A stretch of 59,678 nucleotides of DNA from positions 1 through 59,678 of the IMG/VR virus record IMGVR_UViG_3300018080_000199; one strand, written 5' to 3'. Source of the DNA: a virus. Below the pieces are notes generated by a model, which ran no database searches, was not told where the DNA came from, and saw nothing but the letters and a program-made list of their open reading frames with translations. A program made the position numbers and the translations under genes. The stretch's first letter is position 1. Every line of letters begins with the position of its first letter. This document shows, piece by piece, positions 36,901 through 45,581 of this stretch.

Positions 36901-38318
36901 TTTAGTAACCATGAGATAATACTTGCAGCATTAGGGCCTACTGTAGACCGAAGCGAGACATAGATTGTTGACTCCCAATTCTCACCTTGATAGTCCTCAA
37001 GAGAGATTGGAAACTCTAACGTAGTACAATTCTGTGTTCCAAGAGTATTAGAGAGATTAAGTATATAGTAACTCTTAGGGACAGGAGCAAAAATCTTTTT
37101 ACCTCGATAAGTCCGATATGCAAAGACTTCGAGCTTTTCAATAGATGGTATAGCATTAATAACATAGGTAGTATTATAAGAGACCTCTTGATTAACAATT
37201 GTCCCAGGACGTATTGCAAACATACCTTGAACAATAGTAGTTACAGATCTTACTTCTTCATGCTCAGATGATACAAGCGTCTCATACCATGTAGCAATAT
37301 TCTCAATAGTATATGTGGCTCCCCATGAAGATCTTGGTATAGGAGCAGTCTCTAAGATAGTATCATTAAGTGTTAGACGAACGTTTAAGAGTGTTCCACT
37401 TGGTCGCCATGGTTTTGCGAAAAAGTACTTTTGCCCTTCATGACCAACACATTTATTAACCATCGGTCCATGAGTAGGATGATTAACATAACAATAAAGT
37501 CCAATAATGTTTGGCTGATCAATAAGCCATACGACGCTGGCGTCAAGATACGAAGTGTCAAAGAATCTACGATTACCAATAGCAATATTAGTATGATGAG
37601 GTAAGTTCCTTTGTATAACAGTAAAAATATCTTCGTCAAATGTACCTTGAAATCTGATATCAGCAATACGGAGATTAATAGGTGTTCCTTGTGGAAAATC
37701 CTCGCCATTCTCAACTCGAAAATTATCAAAATTATGATTAATACCATAAGCTAATCTACCACGTGCGCGATATTTTACTCGTACTGCTGGAACCTTAAGT
37801 ACTGTACCAAAACAAAGAGGCCATACAACTCCAATAGCTTCTTCTGCAAGATTTGCAAAAGCTCCTGCCTCTGGAGCATAACCTACTGAGCGATCTTCAA
37901 CATAAGATTCAATATCAAAAGATAATGACCTTTCTCCTTCACTCCAATTTATATCTCCTGATATTATACCTTTAAGAACTACTACAAGATCAGATTGTGA
38001 GAGCCCTTCAAAATAATGATATACTGTTATTGAGGTACTCTCAAGAAGAACACGATCAACCTTAGTTTTAAGACTACCATCACTATCATCTAGTTTCACA
38101 TTAGCTGAAGATACTTCGCCTGTTGTATCCTGCTTCCCTTGAGAAGAGATAGCCGAAAAATCAAGCATCTTCCCTTGTACTGACCACCCACCAAGAGAAA
38201 AAGTCTTAAACCCATAATACTCAACACCAGTTGACCAATTAATTTGTAAAATTAATTGTGGCTCAGTACCCAAACGGGTATTTATCTTAGTTTCAGTTGG
38301 AGTAGAAATATTTCTCAT
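33990..38318 (-). CDS. large tail tip / receptor-binding protein
   Basis: 1442 residues. The first 600 are a globular hub-like region (SLGGWSVQGKMLDFSAI, DIESYVED, TIDETDTILKTMQLSFSS), suggesting a tail-tip or baseplate hub. A run of about 13 Pro then links it to a series of beta-sandwich, Ig-like repeats (each with V-x-R-G-V-N-F-S or T-R-G-T-P-F-N-I strands, G-S-G-S-D-T/S boxes at intervals). The C-terminal 250 residues form a distinct domain probably contacting the host surface. The palindrome at 36313-36327 is read as D-L-I-N-H. Domain borders are by eye. Confidence 0.75.
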   Translation of the reverse strand: MRNISTPTETKINTRLGTEPQLILQINWSTGVEYYGFKTFSLGGWSVQGKMLDFSAISSQGKQDTTGEVSSANVKLDDSDGSLKTKVDRVLLESTSITVYHYFEGLSQSDLVVVLKGIISGDINWSEGERSLSFDIESYVEDRSVGYAPEAGAFANLAEEAIGVVWPLCFGTVLKVPAVRVKYRARGRLAYGINHNFDNFRVENGEDFPQGTPINLRIADIRFQGTFDEDIFTVIQRNLPHHTNIAIGNRRFFDTSYLDASVVWLIDQPNIIGLYCYVNHPTHGPMVNKCVGHEGQKYFFAKPWRPSGTLLNVRLTLNDTILETAPIPRSSWGATYTIENIATWYETLVSSEHEEVRSVTTIVQGMFAIRPGTIVNQEVSYNTTYVINAIPSIEKLEVFAYRTYRGKKIFAPVPKSYYILNLSNTLGTQNCTTLEFPISLEDYQGENWESTIYVSLRSTVGPNAASIISWLLNTYSSLTPDPVSFTSVNTKLQKYPCGFTVFDQPNVLDLCEEIAWQSRCALFIDNGIVYIKYLSEIPSSPGTIDETDTILKTMQLSFSSTEDIYTRVIAKWRKDYSEEEGVEREYRYSNNINTFGLRVLEKDFYIYNIESLVVLSASWWGYRYSNSWRRIAIDTILRTLEFQHFDPATFDFTVLSSNNIRGILDLINHDPQENVIHLEAELASNAGNIDGGNNPLENTNYWTGDPSYPVGASNPMPSDVGYGRAQIEYDVPTEDQNGPGDPPPPPPPPPPPPPQYTLEFTQEPEEVERGVNFSLAIRIKDEDGNTVSENVAASLNLNSNDPADVLNTININIVGGTWSSDTMQITLGSGSDTASITVAAVDYASVTTGEFLIIEARVDSLSWASIPASVAREAVIADYTLSGGLVGEVIDIHLVTSDPKDKLYDSGDNELTSITLGAGGTYTFSGTYIKGGSGSDFGNFVAEDQLNKYDPKTSSQFTIAGITAQTVVTAIEFGQPVTAANADYLEITPPSEIVSGEVFYLLIETLNPNGTRDTSYNETLKIIAYNHGTGQVLTWLDAGSNASNNGGHVLANLENGAWAYDGCLLDMSSLPNNIRIEAEILYQEDQFNDSVIVATQYPGFYVTSNNYNITRGTPFNITIQAHDGNGALDTTYVPSGNVNITLPVKSDPLDNINPTYTDNTGWVNGSKSVAVTINGGSGSDTVTINCADAVGRQGEDDIAIAAASVVIGYSAKQYYQGIDSYTNAGMPDGSPGSATEWDNTQNDSLAAFKADTTLSVAGTLWVVYNVSDSNTYAQFFVSDAGGYLQFTVTPAQRAGAKAVYLEVPAYCCYIPNPGSQDWDDQFSYNTTLHIALSESPASYGSGLALWNMISDANINYAKINALHRSMGHTPPNISTMPRIPIKLPLSFFASMTTSTAYVWGVNKRLSNILYDSKYWGNTSYATYTAAYAQNTGGNNAQLVIYK
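36058..36096 (-). repeat. GGAGGCGGT minisatellite encoding poly-proline
   Basis: Four tandem 9-base units plus GGA, encoding about 13 prolines as linker between the hub and the Ig-like repeats. Local GC content is far above the surroundings. Copy number is likely to vary by slippage in steps of three Pro. Confidence 0.85.
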
Positions 38319-38327
38319 ATTAAAGCC

Positions 38328-38717
38328 CTAAGGCTGATATCCTTGAAACTCAAGATTAGCAGTATAAACTTCAATACAATTTCCCCATACAATTTTCGTT
38401 TCAGTGACATAATCTAAAGGATTTGTAAGTATATACCCACGCCAGACATTAGCATCATGATCGGTATAACGCACTTCATCACCAGCACTCGTTTCTAGAA
38501 AAGTAATAAACTCTTCGATCTTGGCCTTTGTGAGATTCACCCAAGAGAGAAGAAGCTTTTGATTCATAGGTGTACGACGATGAGAATTAATCTCACCATC
38601 CATTGTGATCTTAAATTGAGTTTTAAGATCTAATTGCTCCGAGTTACCTAACTCTGGATTCCGAAGATCCAGAGTTAGGGTCGGAGTTGCATATGGGTGC
38701 CCAAACTGTACTGCCAT
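38328..38717 (-). CDS. minor tail protein, paralogue of 45141
   Basis: 129 residues. LRNPELGNSEQLD, then LETSAGDEVRYTDHDANVWR and GYILTNPLDYVTE align with LRNPELGDIRRIN, LEASAGLQVKITDHNNEVWQ and GVIISNPNDIITQ of the gene at 45141. The pair is a duplicated tail domain. It sits between the tail-tip protein and the tail assembly chaperone-like gene, suggesting a place in the tail tip. Confidence 0.7.
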   Translation of the reverse strand: MAVQFGHPYATPTLTLDLRNPELGNSEQLDLKTQFKITMDGEINSHRRTPMNQKLLLSWVNLTKAKIEEFITFLETSAGDEVRYTDHDANVWRGYILTNPLDYVTETKIVWGNCIEVYTANLEFQGYQP

Positions 38718-38719
38718 TA

Positions 38720-39109
38720 TTAGGCTCCAGGATCAGTTGGCCATTCCAAATTATCATATGCAGTCTTAGTTGTGGTGTTTGGATTATCTTGTGGCATATC
38801 TCGAAGATCTTGACGATACGTAGCATAGTCAGCTTTAAGACTAGCTGCAAGAGGCGAATCCGAGAGTTGTGTCCAATCTGTATTCTTAAGTAACTGATCA
38901 CGTGCTCCACGCATCTTCGCCATATAATCAACTGAATCAGAGAACGCACCAATACTATTACCATCATCAATCCACGCTTGGACACGATCTTGAGCATTAC
39001 CATTTACGCCTCCACCCCACGGTACTCTAAGAACTTTGCCCCCATCTTCAGTAACGGTAAGCATGTCCTCTGCTTCATTTGCATAAACTACTGTACTAAT
39101 AGCACCCAT
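38720..39109 (-). CDS. tail fibre assembly-type protein
   Basis: 129 residues. The C-terminal half R-D-Q-L-L-K-N-T-D-W-T-Q-L-S-D then YRQDLRDMPQDNP and ending W-P-T-D-P is the signature of the phage tail assembly chaperone family found next to fibre genes (PF16778-like). It probably assists folding or attachment of the fibres encoded just upstream. Confidence 0.8.
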   Translation of the reverse strand: MGAISTVVYANEAEDMLTVTEDGGKVLRVPWGGGVNGNAQDRVQAWIDDGNSIGAFSDSVDYMAKMRGARDQLLKNTDWTQLSDSPLAASLKADYATYRQDLRDMPQDNPNTTTKTAYDNLEWPTDPGA

Positions 39110-39120
39110 ATCTTTTCTCC

Positions 39121-40383
39121 TTATAGTTCTGCATCAAGTTCTACAGTATCATCAGCACTATTAGCAGCAAATGCAACCTGACCAGTTGTAGAACAGGAGG
39201 CTTGTAGAAAGAATTCCTTTGGTCCAGCGTTATTGAATACAGGTTGACCACAATTTGTTACGTTCCAGGTGCCATTTTTTGATCCAGTTGGGGTAGTTCT
39301 CATTTCTACTGGTAAAACTACGGTGCGAGAAACAGATACACCAGATGTTGCATAACCTTGCCAAAGGAGACTATTACTAATACCTCCTAACACTTGATAA
39401 TATCTCTTACACAAGGCAAGTTGCTGTTGATATTGTAAAAATTCAAAATCTGTTGCTTCACCACCCAATTCAAGCTGGATGCCAGTAATATAGACATCAC
39501 AAGTGGTATCAGCATTAGCAACAAAATTAGTCTGATTACTTGTGCCAATATCATCTGTGCTGATCCAAGAATCAGTTGTAACTGTCTGGAAATCAGATCC
39601 AACAGCAAGAACAAAATATATCTTTAATCCTGAACCATTTGTATAATCCCAAGTACCCCCAGAATAATTGAAAATAAGATTAATTTCCTTATATTCCCAA
39701 GTATTTGCAGAATTAATTGTAATTTCAGTTACATAAGAACGATCTGAACCAGAATTACTAAATGCCACGCACATGGTGCCAGTCTTACCAGCTTTTATCC
39801 AAAAAGATAATGTAGCTGTTTGTCCTATGAATTTAGCAAAATTATACCCTTCCACACGCTGCATAACACCACACCAATCACTAGCACCAATGCTGTTATC
39901 GGCAGTCGTGCAATCAAGTTTTAAAGAATAATAAAATCCTTCATTGCTTGGCACATCCGTATCTTGAGTGACCGTATGTACCATTGCTCCCGATTTACGA
40001 TATGCCCATCTATCAAGTGTATAATCATCATCTGATGGAGATACAAAACTTGTACCTCTTTGAGCAATAACCATATTACCATTGATAATGGCATTTTTAT
40101 CAAAACGAGATACGCTCCCACCAGAAATTGTCTCCCAACTATCACCATCATCAACATAAAGAGTACTGTTGTCAGTTGCAAAGTAAAAGCGTCCACCCTC
40201 ACCAGCAGTTGGTCTAGCTGATAAAAGTCCAACTAAACATCGTCCAACAAGTAAATTATTGGACCCATCACCTATGAATAGTTCTTTTTGGTCATTCGTG
40301 GTAAAGCCTAACTCCCCGGCAGCAAGAGTTATGCCGTCAAGTTCGGCTTTAGTTCCACGGCGTGCTTTAATTGTAGCTGCCAT
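39121..40383 (-). CDS. tail fibre with Mtd-like N-terminal domain, tag-less copy
   Basis: 420 residues. The N-terminus A-T-I-K-A-R-R-G-T-K-A-E-L-D-G-I-T-L, then GELGFTTNDQKELFIGDG, matches the N-terminal domain of Bordetella phage Mtd-type fibres. A carbohydrate-binding-like beta sandwich follows (SFWIKAGKTGTM, YVTEITINSANTW, GIQLELGGEATDFE), then a C-terminal tip. It begins directly with the domain, without the W-Y-G tag of its paralogue at 40443. Confidence 0.75.
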   Translation of the reverse strand: MAATIKARRGTKAELDGITLAAGELGFTTNDQKELFIGDGSNNLLVGRCLVGLLSARPTAGEGGRFYFATDNSTLYVDDGDSWETISGGSVSRFDKNAIINGNMVIAQRGTSFVSPSDDDYTLDRWAYRKSGAMVHTVTQDTDVPSNEGFYYSLKLDCTTADNSIGASDWCGVMQRVEGYNFAKFIGQTATLSFWIKAGKTGTMCVAFSNSGSDRSYVTEITINSANTWEYKEINLIFNYSGGTWDYTNGSGLKIYFVLAVGSDFQTVTTDSWISTDDIGTSNQTNFVANADTTCDVYITGIQLELGGEATDFEFLQYQQQLALCKRYYQVLGGISNSLLWQGYATSGVSVSRTVVLPVEMRTTPTGSKNGTWNVTNCGQPVFNNAGPKEFFLQASCSTTGQVAFAANSADDTVELDAEL

Positions 40384-40397
40384 GTTAGGCTCCTTGT

Positions 40398-40430
40398 GGG
40401 AGGGGATAATTCAGTAAATTATCCCCTCCC
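40398..40430. terminator. 14-bp hairpin between two fibre genes
   Basis: GGGAGGGGATAATT at 40398-40411 pairs perfectly with 40417-40430 around CAGTA. The apical part is a near-match palindrome (40407-40421). No U-run follows, so attenuation or RNA stabilisation is as likely as termination. Confidence 0.5.
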
Positions 40431-40442
40431 TTGGGATCATTC

Positions 40443-41708
40443 TTATACAAAACTACCGCCATCTACAAGTGCCACAGAGATTTCATCAGGACTACCATTA
40501 TCATGCACAATTGAACTATTATCAATCTTAACACCAACTCCATTTGCAGTCACACTAACGGCTGCAATAGTTGCACCTGTCGCTGTATCAGAGGCAACAC
40601 TGAGCGTAGAACCAGCACCACCACTAATACCATTACCCTGTGCAGCAAGCCGAAGGGTGGCTGAATCAACCTCAAGACCAGTACCATCAAGATCATCAAC
40701 ATCAAGCCCAACACCATTGGCAGTCACATCGACCGGGATCACATTTCCACCAGTCGTACTATCAGGTTTCACACTGATAGTGTTTGAAGAGATCTGAATA
40801 CCGTTACCAGCACTAAGACCTCCACCCTGATTCATAAGTACCCACTCACCAGTCGGCACAGTACCGTCAAACGAGTAAGTGTTATTCTCATTAACACTAT
40901 TCTCACCGGAACACAGAATGGCATTACCTTCAGCAGCATCAGTAGTTGCTGAGCCAGTATTCGTTGTGCCATTGAAGCTCACAACCTTACCATCATCAGT
41001 TGCATCCGTATAAGGAGCAATAAGTGCCGTAGCTGTTGAGAGTGCTGCGCGAGTTCCAGAAGGCACAAAACCACCAGCGCCAGTAATAACCTTAACCCAT
41101 GCCGATCCATTATACTCCCAGATATCACCAACAGTTGCAGTTGCCAAATCACCAGCACCATTAGCAGTTGTCACAACATACGAATCGCCAGAACTAGGTG
41201 AAAGTCCTTCAATCGTTAATGCAGCATCATTACCAACAAGGCCCATTACACTTGCGGGTTCCTTCCAAGAACGACCTTCAACTGCATTATTAATCTCAGT
41301 TGCGATCTTACTTGCGGTCCACAGATCAGCAGTCGTAGTACCAGCATCATCAACTGCTACACCAGCATCCTCAGGCTTACCATTAGCATCAATCTTAATC
41401 AGATTGTCCTGAGTACCAGAAATATCTGAAAGAATCTCTTCAAAAGCTGAACCAGTATCAATGAACAGTTCCTTTGTGTCAGTGGCATAGAAGAACCGTC
41501 CTGCCTCATAGGTCGTAGGAATATTAGCTAATGTATCTTCAATAACACGACCAACAAGTAGGTTATTACTACCATCACCAATAAACAATTCCTTATAATC
41601 ATCGGTAGTAAAACCAAGTTCACCAGCAGCAAGCGTAATACCATCAAGCTCTGCCTTTGTACCACGACGAACCTTAATCGTTGCACCATACCATATTCTG
41701 TTACGCAT
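40443..41708 (-). CDS. tail fibre with Mtd-like N-terminal domain and W-Y-G tag
   Basis: 421 residues, start behind AAGGAGAGGAACA. MRNRIWYG precedes the same Mtd-like domain (ATIKVRRGTKAELDG) as the gene at 39121. The tag is therefore an added module. The middle resembles repeats of phage fibre shafts (TASKIATEINNAVEG, GDSYVVTTANGAGD), and the end is rich in G-V-G-x-x-V-D repeats (NGVGLDVDD, NGVGVKIDN) as in trimeric beta fibres. It ends V-D-G-G-S-F-V, almost identical to the end of the small protein at 41720. Confidence 0.75.
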   Translation of the reverse strand: MRNRIWYGATIKVRRGTKAELDGITLAAGELGFTTDDYKELFIGDGSNNLLVGRVIEDTLANIPTTYEAGRFFYATDTKELFIDTGSAFEEILSDISGTQDNLIKIDANGKPEDAGVAVDDAGTTTADLWTASKIATEINNAVEGRSWKEPASVMGLVGNDAALTIEGLSPSSGDSYVVTTANGAGDLATATVGDIWEYNGSAWVKVITGAGGFVPSGTRAALSTATALIAPYTDATDDGKVVSFNGTTNTGSATTDAAEGNAILCSGENSVNENNTYSFDGTVPTGEWVLMNQGGGLSAGNGIQISSNTISVKPDSTTGGNVIPVDVTANGVGLDVDDLDGTGLEVDSATLRLAAQGNGISGGAGSTLSVASDTATGATIAAVSVTANGVGVKIDNSSIVHDNGSPDEISVALVDGGSFV

Positions 41709-41719
41709 TGTTCCTCTCC

Positions 41720-41887
41720 TTAAACAAAAGTACCGCCATCAATAGTATCTGAGTCTAATTTAGATTTGATATAAGTATACAATGCTGCAAGAGTAAGCTT
41801 AAATGATGTTAATGTATTAACAATATACATTAACGCTGAATCATTAGCTGTACCCGTACTAAGATCACTAACCTTTTGGTCAGCCAT
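41720..41887 (-). CDS. small fibre-associated protein, 55 aa
   Basis: ATG at 41887 behind GGAGGGTTAGTT, stop at 41720. Sequence of the type D-L-S-T-G-T-A-N-D-S-A-L-M-Y-I-V ... K-L-T-L-A-A-L-Y-T-Y-I, common at the N-terminus of fibre or tail-attachment proteins. It ends D-G-G-T-F-V, like the end of the following fibre. It may be a short head-domain peptide of the fibre complex. Confidence 0.65.
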   Translation of the reverse strand: MADQKVSDLSTGTANDSALMYIVNTLTSFKLTLAALYTYIKSKLDSDTIDGGTFV

Positions 41888-41889
41888 AA

Positions 41890-42075
41890 CTAACCCTCCA
41901 ACAAGATATGCTCACCTGTTTCTAATAGGAGGGCATCACCATCCTCCTTTAAAAGATTACCAATTACTGGACTTGGCTCCTCACCAAGTACCGGAATAAG
42001 AATACTGTCCCGAAGTGGTGAGCCAAATATAACATTCCTAATAATACCGCTAAATCTCCTTAAAATACGGGCCAT
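41890..42075 (-). CDS. small tail protein, 61 aa
   Basis: Start at 42075 behind GGAGAGCTTAA. The end D-G-D-A-L-L-L-E-T-G-E-H-I-L-L-E is a two-turn beta repeat of the kind found at the C-terminus of many small phage tail proteins. Role unknown. Confidence 0.65.
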   Translation of the reverse strand: MARILRRFSGIIRNVIFGSPLRDSILIPVLGEEPSPVIGNLLKEDGDALLLETGEHILLEG

Positions 42076-42438
42076 TTAAGCTCTCCTTTGCTGCCACAAA
42101 AACCCACCAATCGGTATCCCAATAACCAATGGAATAATTGGATATTGTAACATTGCTTCCATGCTAGCGGCATGTATCAATACATCACACATTATTGAGA
42201 ACAAACCAATTCCTATTAATAATTTAGGAAATTGTTTAGGCGTTTCTTTTACAGGAAGAAAGAAATGTCCACACAATACCCCAAACACTAAAGGAAATGT
42301 TAAACTTCTTAATCCATAATAACATATCACTTCTGAGATTGTATCTCCCCGTTCTGGATTAAAGAACGGTATAAAATCATATATTATGAGTCCAAGACTC
42401 ATTACTACCAATATGATTTTAGTTATTTTTCTTAGCAT
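42076..42438 (-). CDS. multi-spanning membrane protein, candidate holin
   Basis: 120 residues with about four hydrophobic segments (about 5-22, 44-62, 72-92, 97-114) and a short basic tail (WQQRRA). Start at 42438 behind AAGG. A second candidate holin besides 33506; position within the fibre genes is unusual for lysis, so a superinfection or membrane function is also possible. Confidence 0.5.
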   Translation of the reverse strand: MLRKITKIILVVMSLGLIIYDFIPFFNPERGDTISEVICYYGLRSLTFPLVFGVLCGHFFLPVKETPKQFPKLLIGIGLFSIMCDVLIHAASMEAMLQYPIIPLVIGIPIGGFLWQQRRA

Positions 42439-42520
42439 CTTTAGCCTTTTTCTTCAATTCTTTATTACTTTTAAACATGGGTACTTGTACTTCTGGTTCC
42501 TTCTTCGTTTTCTTAGCCAT
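42419..42520 (-). CDS. Lys-rich peptide, 33 aa
   Basis: ATG at 42520 overlaps the upstream stop (TAATG) and the TAA at 42419 lies inside the next gene's start region. Lysine-rich (MAKKTKKEPE, then ELKKKAKDAKKNN). Supported only by coupling and a GAGG-type site. Function unknown. Confidence 0.4.
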   Translation of the reverse strand: MAKKTKKEPEVQVPMFKSNKELKKKAKDAKKNN

Positions 42521-43197
42521 TACGGGACCGTCCTCATGAAATGCACAAGCTTGATATTCACATCAGTAGAACCTGTTGACTCATAACGGAAACGTATATA
42601 GATACCAGCAGGTACAAGTTTCGCATCTGGGCAACAACATGAAAATTCCTGGTCTGCCCATACATAATTTGTTTCCGCAAATTTACCAAGCACAAAACCA
42701 GCACCATAACCAAGGATATTATCTACATCTACCATTTCAATTTCAACATAATCACCATCATTCACATTACCATCAAGTTTATATGCTGCACCTTGAAGCA
42801 TCATGTTTGCAGCATATTTGGCTTCAAACTCATTAGTCTGTCCCGCTGTAGCAGTAAGATTAAATCCTTTACGGAAAACATTATACCCACTAAGATCTTG
42901 GAAATTTTTTAATTGAACATCTTGAATACTACTCGGCTCTGCTGGTGGCCAATCATCTACAGCTTTCTGTGCAGCTATAGCATTTGCAAGTGTAGTTTGC
43001 TGCTCAGATGTTAGGGCTTCAGTAGTTATGACCTTACACTCTGTACCATTATTACAAACTACAAAATCTACCCCAGGAAGAGCATCACTAATGCGTTGAG
43101 CTACATTCTCTGGCTCACCTTGATGCCCTATATTATACGTATCGGGGTTGCTATGGATGGCGTCCCCAAACTCTCTATCATAAATATATTCGGCCAT
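42520..43197 (-). CDS. tail-associated protein, 225 aa
   Basis: Start behind GGGGAAACT. Helical N-terminal 100 residues with T-S-E-Q-Q-T-T-L-A-N-A-I-A-A-Q-K, then a beta-sandwich carrying a C-C-C run (EFSCCCPDAKLVPAGIYI) that could bind metal or form disulfides. Placement among fibre genes suggests a virion or host-contact role. Confidence 0.6.
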   Translation of the reverse strand: MAEYIYDREFGDAIHSNPDTYNIGHQGEPENVAQRISDALPGVDFVVCNNGTECKVITTEALTSEQQTTLANAIAAQKAVDDWPPAEPSSIQDVQLKNFQDLSGYNVFRKGFNLTATAGQTNEFEAKYAANMMLQGAAYKLDGNVNDGDYVEIEMVDVDNILGYGAGFVLGKFAETNYVWADQEFSCCCPDAKLVPAGIYIRFRYESTGSTDVNIKLVHFMRTVP

Positions 43198-43206
43198 AGT
43201 TTCCCC

Positions 43207-44370
43207 TTACGTTTGATAAGTAAGCTCAAGCTTCATATAGTTAAATGTTTGACCAATAGCATTATTCTGCCATGTTAGCCCGCAATGATCACCGGCTACC
43301 GCACTACTAAACACTCCTGATACATCAAAAGCTGTTATCTCTCCTGCTGTAGCAGATATTGTAATACCTTGTGATTCACTATGGTTATTATATTGTTCTC
43401 CAACAGCCCCATAGTCACTTGTTAAAGATACACTTTGACTTGTTATAGTCCCTCCTAGTACAGCAATAACTTTTATTGTAAGTATTGCTATCGCGTCATC
43501 TGGAATCTCAAAACTAATATTAAAAGAAGCATTCTGGCCAACTGCTCGTACACGGTGATCGCCTAGAGTATCATTACCAGCATTTTCGATAAGGATTGTT
43601 TTCTGCTGACCACCACCAAAATGTATTGTGCCACCATTAGTTATAGTACGTGTACCAGAAATATCACTACTAATAATATAAAGATCACCAGTGTCTACAT
43701 CATAAGCTACTGAGCCAGAGATTTTAGCAATAGCTACAAAAATCTCTCCTGTACCGTCAACCTCAATACAAGTACCACTAGCAGCTATAAGATCCTCAGC
43801 AGTAACAATTACTTGTCCTGTATCATCAACATAAATACCTACTCCCGTACCTGTTACTACAACTTCATTAACCTTAGCTTGAATTTCTCCAGTTGTTGTC
43901 GCGTCTCCGATACCATACCCATTTGTCACATTGATATTATGACCTATATAATTAAGATTTCCAGCAGAACAATGCAGAACATTAGCTGATACTAATGCTG
44001 TTGTAGATTTTACAAAAATACCAGCAGTTCCACTTCCTGAAGTCTTAGAAAATATTGTACCTGATGAAGCAAAACATATATTAACTACAAATTCACTATA
44101 ATCATTAACTACATGGTTGCCTTGTATAGTTGCTAATGGAGCATGTAAAGTAACATAAGATGGTAAAGTTAAATTCTCAATATATATTGCACCATCTAAT
44201 ACTGTAATACCAATAGGATTACTAGAGCTAGGTGTATCACCACTAGCAGCCGTAATAGCTGCTCCAATAGTTAAGAATGGTTCACTAACACTTTTACCTG
44301 TATTAGTATCTAAACCATATTTAGCAACAAAATATTGCTTTTGTGCATCAGGTAATGGAGTATAAGCCAT
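43207..44370 (-). CDS. beta-helix tailspike-like protein
   Basis: 387 residues, start behind GGGGAGAGTT. An N-terminal Y-F-V-A-K-Y-G-L-D-T-N-T-G-K then P-F-L-T-I-G-A-A-I is the usual opening of right-handed parallel beta-helix (pectate-lyase-like) proteins. Short repeating turns follow (VVTGTGVGIYVDDTGQVIV, GTCIEVDGTGEIFVAIA). A C-terminal beta domain ends the chain. It may bind or cleave a host surface sugar. Confidence 0.75.
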   Translation of the reverse strand: MAYTPLPDAQKQYFVAKYGLDTNTGKSVSEPFLTIGAAITAASGDTPSSSNPIGITVLDGAIYIENLTLPSYVTLHAPLATIQGNHVVNDYSEFVVNICFASSGTIFSKTSGSGTAGIFVKSTTALVSANVLHCSAGNLNYIGHNINVTNGYGIGDATTTGEIQAKVNEVVVTGTGVGIYVDDTGQVIVTAEDLIAASGTCIEVDGTGEIFVAIAKISGSVAYDVDTGDLYIISSDISGTRTITNGGTIHFGGGQQKTILIENAGNDTLGDHRVRAVGQNASFNISFEIPDDAIAILTIKVIAVLGGTITSQSVSLTSDYGAVGEQYNNHSESQGITISATAGEITAFDVSGVFSSAVAGDHCGLTWQNNAIGQTFNYMKLELTYQT

Positions 44371-44379
44371 AACTCTCCC

Positions 44380-45129
44380 CTATAAGATCCACCACTCAAC
44401 ACCATCACAAAAAACATCTATGGACTCGTATTGAGCAGTGATATCTACTGTTAATGCATCATCAATAGTCTCACCACCATTACCATCAACAGTAACATTA
44501 TTAGCACTAGCACTAATCTTTTTAATTCTATAAATTACTCCAGCAGATGAAGCAGCAGCAGGAAGATTCACTGTTATTGCTCCACCAGTAGTATCACAAA
44601 TTATAACAACTGCACCTGCTGCTGTATATGGGCTATCAGTATTGTCTATATTTACGAAAGATAATACCCCTGCATTCTGCCATCCCACACCAGCAGCTTG
44701 CCCACTATCTGCTGCTAATAGTTGCCCATCTGAGCCTACAGGAACACGCGCAAAACTATTATCCCCCGAAGCTGCAAGGATATCTCCTTTAGCATCTGCT
44801 TGAGTGTGCATCACTGCACCAGCAGTTGCTACATTAGTGGCATCTGTAACATCGGCTAAAGGTTCAATACCATCAAGCTTTGAAATCTGGGCTGCTGTAG
44901 CTACGCCATTCTGTGCTGCTGTAGCAAGTTGAATATCATCAGTACCATTAGTATGAGTAGCTGCATGGATCGCTGCTGCTTTGGTATCAAGGCCATCCCT
45001 CACAGCTTTTTCCGTAGGCATATTAGCATCAGTTCCAGGATCACCTACACTGGTGACGGGGGTATATCCGTCCTCAATGTGATTGCCATCAGCAGCTTTC
45101 GGTATCACACCTGCTGTGAGATCTGCCAT
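44380..45129 (-). CDS. tail fibre-type protein, 249 aa
   Basis: Start behind AAGGAATTATATT. Sequence pattern of fibre shafts (IHAATHTNGTDDIQLATAAQ, VMHTQADAKGDILAASGDN, GQLLAADSGQAAGVGW) followed by a C-terminal trimerisation-like domain (VNLPAAASSAGVIYRIKKI, then QYESIDVFCDGVEWW). Together with its neighbours it gives this phage several alternative fibres. Confidence 0.7.
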   Translation of the reverse strand: MADLTAGVIPKAADGNHIEDGYTPVTSVGDPGTDANMPTEKAVRDGLDTKAAAIHAATHTNGTDDIQLATAAQNGVATAAQISKLDGIEPLADVTDATNVATAGAVMHTQADAKGDILAASGDNSFARVPVGSDGQLLAADSGQAAGVGWQNAGVLSFVNIDNTDSPYTAAGAVVIICDTTGGAITVNLPAAASSAGVIYRIKKISASANNVTVDGNGGETIDDALTVDITAQYESIDVFCDGVEWWIL

Positions 45130-45140
45130 AATATAATTCC

Positions 45141-45581
45141 TTAAATCACGAAGACTTGTTCTTCATCAGTATTATAAATAAGCTCTTCATCAGTATTATA
45201 AAGGGCTTCTGGATTCTCAAGGAACTCACACATCATTTCAAATGCTACATCATAGACTCCACAATTCTGATCACGCTGAGTAATAATATCGTTGGGATTC
45301 GAAATAATAACACCTTGCCAAACCTCATTATTATGATCCGTTATCTTAACCTGTAATCCGGCTGATGCTTCAAGTGCATCTCGAAATTGTTCCGCTACTG
45401 TTTGCGAAAGTGCATGAATAACGAATGAACGAATCTGTTTATTCGGCCATCCTGAATCTTTAACACTCTTAAGCTCCCCGCCAATTGTTTCACGGTTCTC
45501 GGTATATGTATTAATACGCCGAATATCCCCAAGCTCAGGATTACGTAAAACAACATAGCCACCACTATAATAGAAGATCAC
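45141..45581 (-). CDS. minor tail protein, paralogue of 38328, GTG start
   Basis: 146 residues. GTG at 45581 overlaps the upstream stop as GTGA, behind GGAGCCGCGGC. The middle aligns with 38328 (LRNPELG, LEASAG, TDHNNEVWQG). The C-terminus has a tandem repeat L-Y-N-T-D-E-E / I-Y-N-T-D-E-E encoded by a direct DNA repeat near 45157-45205, a recent duplication. Confidence 0.7.
   Translation of the reverse strand: MIFYYSGGYVVLRNPELGDIRRINTYTENRETIGGELKSVKDSGWPNKQIRSFVIHALSQTVAEQFRDALEASAGLQVKITDHNNEVWQGVIISNPNDIITQRDQNCGVYDVAFEMMCEFLENPEALYNTDEELIYNTDEEQVFVI

Noticed and set aside
39121-41708. Diversity-generating retroelement, because of the Mtd-like fibre N-termini
   Set aside because: No reverse transcriptase gene, no template/variable repeat pair and no A-specific variation signature were seen. 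Only the N-terminal attachment domain resembles Mtd.
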